Source: Diabrotica undecimpunctata (taxonomy: Eukaryota; Arthropoda; Insecta; Coleoptera; Chrysomelidae). Taken from it: a DNA stretch of 64,000 bases. Numbering within the stretch: position 1 is the first letter of the stretch; each line of letters opens with the position of its first letter. The stretch spans positions 79,937,435 through 80,001,434 of the forward strand of contig NC_092809.1 of assembly GCF_040954645.1 (NCBI RefSeq), written 5' to 3'. Shown in pieces: positions 58,088 through 64,000 of the stretch. The notes below the pieces were generated by a model. The model did no database searches and was not told the origin of the DNA. It was given only the letters and a program-made list of their open reading frames with translations. Both the position numbers and the translations under genes were made by a program.

Positions 58088-58486
58088 CTGGCTTCCAAAA
58101 CGTGGGGCTTGAAAATATCGCAGCTTTACATTTGAAGGAAGGGAAAGAGATCTGGAATAAGTACAGGTGATCCAGAGATAAAAACATATAACATTGAGGG
58201 AATTTGAAAGTATTTTGACAATTTTTCCAGAGAATATAAATTTGATTTATTGATTGATCGTAGTTAGTGGATATTTACTGCTTTTGAATTATTTGATTTT
58301 ATTTTCTTTACCAATCGTACATTTGATATTTATTTTGAATTATTTGAATTTTACTGATTGCATATTTGATATTTGTCGTGAAAATTTAATACATTTGGGG
58401 AGAAATATTGTTGTGTTCTGAAACATATAGAGTGTTGTAAAATTTCACATTTGGCGGGGACAAAAACAGTAAAGAAAAGAAACAAC

Positions 58487-59125
58487 ATGTCGACCACAAG
58501 GAGTCAAAGCAAAATGCAAGAAAGGAAGGAGGATAACAGAGAAGAGGAAACAATTGTTGAAGAAGGATCGGATAATGAAGGAAATGTTACAATAGTTGAG
58601 GAAAAAAAAGAATTATCAGGAATAGAGAAATTATTAGCAATGATGCAAATACAGACACAAACAATGAATGAAACATCACTAAAAATGGATAGAAATCAAC
58701 AAGAAACAAAACAAACAATGGCAGAAACAAAACAAACAATAGAGAAAAACCAAAAAGAAACATCACTAAAAATGGAAGAAAACCAACGGCAAACAAAACA
58801 AACAATGAGCAAGATAGAGCAGCGTCTGGAAAACTATGAACAGGAAATTAGAGGATGTGTTGAGGGGATAAAGAAAGAACTGATACAACAAATAGAAGAG
58901 ATTAATGAAATTAAAAATGATATGAAAGAACAAGAAATGAGAATTAAAGATAATTTGGAGGAATTAGAAAGCAAACTTGAAAATGTAATGAAAGATAGTA
59001 AGACGGTCCAGAAAAAGGAATTAGAACAGTTAGAAGAAAAATTTGAAATGGCATTACAAGAAGACAGGAGGGAAGTAGAAAGAAGATTAAAGCAAAATGA
59101 AAACAAATGGCAGAAATTGAACTAA
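58487..59125 (+). CDS. Coiled-coil Gag N-terminal protein
   Basis: From ATG 58487 (MSTTRSQSKMQERK), about 212 aa. After an acidic start it is nearly all predicted coiled coil, with imperfect repeats of TKQTM/ETSLKM and long Glu/Lys/Gln heptads. It has no Cys-rich motif. It ends 19 nt inside the next frame (59107), which is in the -1 frame, so the two could be joined by frameshifting or translated by reinitiation. Its place before the capsid suggests a Gag assembly domain. Confidence 0.75.
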   Translation: MSTTRSQSKMQERKEDNREEETIVEEGSDNEGNVTIVEEKKELSGIEKLLAMMQIQTQTMNETSLKMDRNQQETKQTMAETKQTIEKNQKETSLKMEENQRQTKQTMSKIEQRLENYEQEIRGCVEGIKKELIQQIEEINEIKNDMKEQEMRIKDNLEELESKLENVMKDSKTVQKKELEQLEEKFEMALQEDRREVERRLKQNENKWQKLN

Positions 59126-60999
59126 GAGGGGTAGAGAGAAAAGAAGTTATCATCCATGGAACAAGCGAGGCGAAAATACAATTTGGCGGGGATATTCGGA
59201 AAACACACCCAGTACCGTTTGTTAAAAATTTGAAAACCAAATTACAACATATTAGATATTTTGACGATTGCAAAGAAACAATTAGAAACCATTTGAAAGA
59301 AGGAGCAGCGTTATGGTATGAAAGCAAGGAAGATGAGTTTGAAAATTGGACAGATTTTGAAAATAAATTTCTCAACTATTTCTGGGGGAAAAATAAACAG
59401 AGAGAAATCAACCAAGAGCTACAGAATGGAAAATATCACGAAAAAATGGGAATATCTGAAGAAAGATATGCTTTGCAGATATATAACAATTCAAAATATC
59501 TAGAATACAAATATTCTACCGAACAGCTGGTAGAAATGATCAGCAGACATTTTGAGGAAACATTGGAAGATCACGTGATTTTGAGAAACTATCAAGATAT
59601 TGATAGTTTGTGCCAATTCCTTCAATTAAAAGAAGCGAAAAGAAAAGAAATGAGAAATAGAAGACAACATGACCAATATAATGGACCGGAAAGAAGGTAT
59701 TCATCAAATTATGACCAGAGAAACCGACATCCCAGATCAACAAACGAATATAGGCCGAGAAATTACAATAATTACAATAGACAACAAAATTACGATAACA
59801 GGAATGACACACAACAGAGAACATATGAAAATCACAACAGGAATAGAGATGCACAAAATCCTCCGAATAGGAATACTAACGAACAAAGGGACGATGGAAA
59901 TAACCAGAGCTTCCAACAACAAAATAGAAGGGAGATGAATCATGTAGCAATAGGAAACGACAGACAAATTTCTAATTCTAATCTAATATTTTTAGATGCA
60001 TTTATAAAACATAAAGCGATTAAAATTGTGATTGATTCTGGATCGGAGATATCGCTAATCAATAAAAAACTAGTAAAAGAATTAAATTTGGACAGATTTG
60101 TGTATAAGATTCCTAGGGTTGAGTTAGTGGGTGCAAACAATAAAAATTTGACGACAGTAAACGAAGGCTTGGGAGTACAGATAAGAGTGGGAAACAAATT
60201 CCATATTATGAAATGTGTGGTGATTGAAGATTTAAATCATGATATGATAGCGGGAATTGATGAATTGAGGAAAAAAGATATCACCATAAATTTTTCGGAA
60301 AATAAACTGGAAATCAGAGCAGAACCAGACAACACAGGAGAAGAAAAGCAAACAGATAGGAAAACAAATTCTGGAAGGATCAATGCACAGGAAAAACGCA
60401 AAGAAATCGATATGACTGTAGAGGATAAACCGAAAGTACAAGAACAAGATCTAACAGAAAAGAAAAAGAGAAGGAAGAAAAAGAAGAAGAGTTCGAAAAG
60501 AAAGCAGGAAAATAAGATGGAGACCAGAGAAAAACAGGAAATAGAAGGTACAGAAGAATTGTTGGCAACCGACGATAAAACAGAATGGAAGCAGGAAGAA
60601 AAAGAAGGTATCATCAGAGAAATGAAAGGAATAGAAACATGGTGCTCGGAATACCAAAGGGAATTAGAGGATAAAAAGAAAACAGAAGAAAAAATGGCAC
60701 TGATGGACGAGAATCCAGAATTTTGTGAAGAAGTATTATGGACAGTGAACACATGTGAACAAAAGGTGGATGAAAGAAAAATAAATTGTGAAAAAAACAT
60801 GGAGAAGGAAATAGAGAAGATTTTAGGAAACCATGGAGATTTTGTTAATAAAGTAAATCAAGTGGTTAAAAATTATGAACTTTCTTTTAAGGGAAAATAC
60901 TTGGAAAAATTTAAAACGAAAATATATCCAATCCCGTATAAAGACAGGCAATATACGGGGTATTTTAACATTCACGACATTTGTCAGTATCATAAGTAG
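59107..60999 (+). CDS. Gag capsid and protease; pol deleted
   Basis: 630 aa. Residues about 30-190 are capsid-like (FVKNLKTKLQHIRYFDD, EGAALWYE, WTDFENKFLNYFW). Then comes an Asn/Arg/Gln-rich basic stretch with no CCHC knuckle. The retroviral-type protease has VIDSGSEISLIN (D310) and DMIAGIDEL. A long Lys/Glu-rich segment (about 410-560) follows. Near the end YPIPYKDR (about 607-614) resembles the entry to Ty3/gypsy RT, but the frame ends 16-17 residues later. This looks like a deletion that removed RT to integrase and left a clean stop. Confidence 0.82.
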   Translation: MAEIELRGVERKEVIIHGTSEAKIQFGGDIRKTHPVPFVKNLKTKLQHIRYFDDCKETIRNHLKEGAALWYESKEDEFENWTDFENKFLNYFWGKNKQREINQELQNGKYHEKMGISEERYALQIYNNSKYLEYKYSTEQLVEMISRHFEETLEDHVILRNYQDIDSLCQFLQLKEAKRKEMRNRRQHDQYNGPERRYSSNYDQRNRHPRSTNEYRPRNYNNYNRQQNYDNRNDTQQRTYENHNRNRDAQNPPNRNTNEQRDDGNNQSFQQQNRREMNHVAIGNDRQISNSNLIFLDAFIKHKAIKIVIDSGSEISLINKKLVKELNLDRFVYKIPRVELVGANNKNLTTVNEGLGVQIRVGNKFHIMKCVVIEDLNHDMIAGIDELRKKDITINFSENKLEIRAEPDNTGEEKQTDRKTNSGRINAQEKRKEIDMTVEDKPKVQEQDLTEKKKRRKKKKKSSKRKQENKMETREKQEIEGTEELLATDDKTEWKQEEKEGIIREMKGIETWCSEYQRELEDKKKTEEKMALMDENPEFCEEVLWTVNTCEQKVDERKINCEKNMEKEIEKILGNHGDFVNKVNQVVKNYELSFKGKYLEKFKTKIYPIPYKDRQYTGYFNIHDICQYHK

Positions 61000-61094
61000 A
61001 TTTTAATAACATAGTGAAATAATTTGATCCTAGAAAACTTTTGTCATTTTTAAAATTTAACAAAGAGTTTTCGGCAGATCAAATGGCGGGGATT

Positions 61095-62497
61095 TGTTAT
61101 GATATGTAAAATCGAGAAAAATATTGGTTTGTTTAAAAATATTTCAAAGTTCAAAAACATTAAAATAATTCAGATAAGTAGGATAATATCCAACAAACAT
61201 TTCGGAGAAGGAAAGTTATTAAATCTTTGAATTACCTGTACCAAACAAAATGTAAGCTTTACATCAATCATTTCTTTGTTAAACTTGAGTGACCCGCATA
61301 AGTTTAAGTGAAACAAAAGACAAATTGAAACGGGTTTTTACAAATGCATTAGTGCAGTGATTAAAGACAATAGAAGATATTTTAGAAAGAGGTTTTTGTT
61401 AGTTTTAAGATTTATAGAAAAATATTATTTGTAAATAAGTTTTAGGAAATTTATAATTATAGGTAAAAATTTGTTTGTTATCGAAATGAAGAAATGGGGG
61501 AATTGTGACGAGTTGTGATTGGCGGAGATTGAAAAAGGTGGGATAAGTGTGTGGGAGAAAGTTTAGCGAGATTGAGGAGAGAGAAAAGATAGCAGGCAGT
61601 TGGTTTCCAAGTCTGTAAGAGGAACAGGGATTGTTCTCTGGCGGTTCCTGAAATGTAGCAAGCAGTAGTGTTGAATGTTAGTGAGTTTTGGTGGAGTTAG
61701 TGTATCTGACGGAAGCTGAAGCAGCAAAATATTGTAAGTCATATTTCTCTACTTATATTCCAAGAGTCACTGTTCAGGCCAACGAGAGATTCAGTTTATC
61801 GTAAAGAGAAGATATTCCAAGAGTCATTTTTCACTCGGGCCAACGAGAGATTCAGTTTATCGAGAGGAGAAAAGGCTATCATAATTTGAATGATTTGTGC
61901 TTTTGAAGGAGATCATTAAGGACGATATACTTGCAACAATCTGTGTAAGATTGCTGATTACATAGGGAGCGGTTGAGAGGAGATAATACAGTCTACAAGG
62001 AACAAGGATTTGGACCACTCATCATCAGAGAGAGATATTTTTGTTTTCTGCAGTTTTTTCTTTTATTGATAATACAATTTTTACACTTAATTTAGAAAGG
62101 ATATAAATATTTTGATTAGGAGAGTTAGAATAGTTCGGAATTTTGAGATTTCAATTAATATTGTTTGTACCATAAATTTTGATTGTTCACATACGGAGAA
62201 CAAAATTTTGAGAATCCTTATATGAGATTTGTTTATTGAAAACTTTTGCGTGTGAATTATTTCATTATTTTATTTCAATATATAGTGTTAGATCGTATGT
62301 GTTTTTTATTATTCTGGTATTTTTTGGACCTTACCTTTCACATGTAATAGCATAGATATTGAAGCACGAATTTAACCCTGAGATAAGAGAATTAAAAATT
62401 GTGATAGAGTCATAATCATATCATTTAAATAATTTTAATTAATTAAAAAAAAATTAATTAGCTAATTATTGCTTGGCGCACCAAGACTTTAAATATC

Positions 62498-62504
<7 letters not shown>
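61095..62504 (+). repeat. 3' LTR (1410 bp)
   Basis: Partner of 56679-58087. Differences seen are single-base indels in T runs near 61394 and 61412 and near 62270, plus about two substitutions. Confidence 0.93.

Positions 62505-62554
<50 letters not shown>
62505..62554. repeat. (TA)n microsatellite
   Basis: About 50 bp of TA at the right end of the LTR element. Confidence 0.99.
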
Positions 62555-62556
<2 letters not shown>

Positions 62557-62822
62557 ACGCTGAAGTCTAAGGATATTTTAATAATTTGACAATACCAATG
62601 ACAGAAATTTCATGGCAGTATAAATTTGCTTGTACTATAATATTGTTGATACAGACAGTCACTTCTTATAAAAAAAAATTGTAAAACTGATAGCAATACG
62701 TATTTAAGAATGTTTTTATAAGGGACAAAAAATCGACATTTGTATGTTTTGTTTATTTTTAATTTTAGTCACTTTATACCATTCTTGATTAATAGGTGAG
62801 TTAAAGATATTATCTTTTCACC
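62555..62822. other. Unassigned leader of the Tc1-type remnant
   Basis: AT-rich. ATACAGACAGTCACTTC near 62650 could be the remains of a terminal inverted repeat, but no partner was found to the right. Confidence 0.3.
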
Positions 62823-63693
62823 ATGCAACGACAACATTTAACGTTGGACGAGATGACGAGATGAGATGAATAGTTCAAGCTGGTATGCGACAAACTCAAG
62901 TTGCTGACCAGCTGGATGTCTCCCAAAGTGTCGTAAGTCGTTTGTGGCGTCAGTTTAGAGACATTGGGAGTCCAGTCGAGCAACATCCAGGACGTGGTCG
63001 CTCTACAACCGTCGCTCAAGACCGATATTTAATTTTAAATGCCAGAAGACAGCCAACAATCACAGCACCCGAGCTGCTTAATGAATTAGAGCTTGCACAT
63101 AATGTAACAATTAGCAGCAGTACTGTAAGGAATCGTCTTTATGAAGCCAATCTTCGTAGTCGGCGACCACTGAGATGTCCACCTCTATCTAGAGGCAATC
63201 GCGCTGCAAGATTAATCTGGTGTCACGAGTTTCAGAATTGGACTAACAATGACTGCGCCACAGTTTTGTTTAGAAGCTAGTCTAGATATGGATTTCATCC
63301 AGATTCCCGTCGGACAAGAGTTTGGAGACGACCCGGAAATGTCAAACGATTACGACATCTTCAAGAAGTGTATGCATACAGAGGTGGTACATTAACGGTA
63401 TGGGCGGAATCGTGATTGACGGAAGAACTGACCTCATTTTCCCACGTGGCTTTCTCACAAGTCAGCAATATTTGGACACTATTCTTGAACCTGTTGTGCG
63501 CCCGTTTGCTGCTGCTGTTGGAGAAAATTTTTACTTTATGTATGATAACGCTCGACCACATGTTGCGCATATTGTAACAAACTGGTTGGATAACGAGGGT
63601 ATTGATGTATTGCCGTGGCCAGCACAATCACCGGACTTGAATCCTATTGAGCATGTATGGGACATGCTCCCATGCTTCACTCCAAGAGAATGA
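62823..63693 (+). pseudogene. Tc1/mariner-type transposase (DD34E), broken
   Basis: Starts MQRQHLTLDEMTR, frameshifts near 62865, then has a helix-turn-helix (TQVADQLDVSQSVVSRLW), PGRGRSTTV and TVRNRLYEANLRSRRP. At the first catalytic site VLF is followed by RS and a TAG, so the Asp is lost. A further frameshift near 63400 leads to GIVIDGRTDL. YDNARPHVAH (second D) and SPDLNPIEHVWD (E after 34 residues) are kept. The C-terminus ends early (MLPCFTPRE), lacking the usual last ~40 residues. Confidence 0.85.
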
Positions 63694-64000
63694 ATAATTT
63701 TTCTGCATATATCGTTTATCTGGTTTTGAGATTTATTTAGTATTGTTGAGAATTGAAACAAAATGATGTTTAACTATTCAGAAGAGTTTAAATATAAAAT
63801 CCAATATTAAAAATAACATAATAATAAGTTTAAAAAGTGTTTAAGTTGCAATGTATTTGATTATTTTAATAATTATGATATTGTAAATATATTTGAGTGC
63901 GCCATCTTTGTAGGCAACCAAGTATAAACTTAAGCGAATTTGGTGGTAGGAACTTTTATATAGAATTATGGATTAAAAAATAGTGTTATTTATTAATTTA
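63694..64000. other. Unassigned AT-rich end of window
   Basis: No coding or repeat signal recognised. Confidence 0.4.

Larger units (their letters stand above)
56679..62504 (+). mobile_element. Gag-protease-only LTR retrotransposon, 5.83 kb
   Basis: LTRs of 1409 and 1410 bp with only about five differences seen. The interior (58088-61094) encodes a coiled-coil protein and a Gag-protease protein; RT, RNase H and integrase are missing. Both flanks are TA, fitting a 4-bp duplication inside the tract. PBS-like TGGCTTCC follows the 5' LTR by 1 nt, and GGCGGGGA precedes the 3' LTR. Near-identical LTRs mean recent integration, so enzymes must have come from a partner element. Confidence 0.9.

Noticed and set aside
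58451..58486. Earlier start (TTG at 58451) for the coiled-coil Gag protein
   Set aside because: Not an ATG; the first ATG in frame is 58487.
60232..60800. Minus-strand Ser/Phe-rich frames opposite the Lys/Glu-rich part of the Gag-protease protein
   Set aside because: Antisense of a low-complexity coding segment; composition explains the open frames.

Overview
The window is a stretch of an animal nuclear genome, most likely an insect. It is strongly AT-rich, has no bacterial-type operons, and consists almost wholly of nested transposable elements. The element set (an env-bearing errantivirus-like element, I-type LINEs with RNase H, RTE and Jockey remains, Penelope-like elements with GIY-YIG endonucleases, piggyBac, PIF/Harbinger, hAT and Tc1 remains) fits an arthropod. 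The species cannot be told from the sequence. Only one stretch looks like a host gene: a single somatomedin-B exon at 55.6 kb.

Layout. 1-5.4 kb: 3' part of a Ty3/gypsy element whose polyprotein carries, after the integrase, a macro (ADP-ribose-binding) domain and a CCCH zinc finger. 5.4-10.5 kb: minus-strand I-type LINE abutting its LTR. 10.7-15.0, 24.1-32.3 (inverted) and 45.5-51.1 kb: three copies (A, B, C) of one large composite unit carrying a decayed piggyBac-like transposase and a ~121-bp minisatellite. A has an internal deletion. A and B carry private later insertions with clear target-site duplications. 15.05-21.5 kb: Penelope-like element PLE1, split by a young 4.27-kb Ty3/gypsy element with apparently identical 154-bp LTRs. 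23.1-24.1 kb: a short repeat (D) as an inverted pair around a TA tract; a third copy lies at 51.5 kb. 32.3-45.2 kb: minus-strand errantivirus-like element with gag, pol and env remnants, interrupted by a nearly intact I-type LINE and a 640-bp PIF/Harbinger element with an MADF exon. 51.1-55.4 kb: Penelope fragments, a well-formed hammerhead ribozyme, hAT pieces, a Maverick/Polinton polymerase fragment and an RTE 3' end. 55.6 kb: somatomedin-B exon. 56.7-62.5 kb: LTR element with 1.41-kb nearly identical LTRs that encodes only Gag and protease. 62.8-63.7 kb: broken Tc1-type transposase.

Overall logic. (TA)n tracts separate most of the elements and seem to be repeated landing sites; at least one short retroposon here also ends in a TA tail. 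The nesting gives relative ages: the composite units are oldest, with fossil LINE pieces already inside B and C, followed by private LINE and Penelope insertions, with the LTR elements youngest. Most reading frames are broken. Long intact ones are the macro-domain gypsy polyprotein (with an integrase active-site change), ORF1 of the second LINE, the errantivirus integrase segment, and the Gag-protease frames of the last LTR element.
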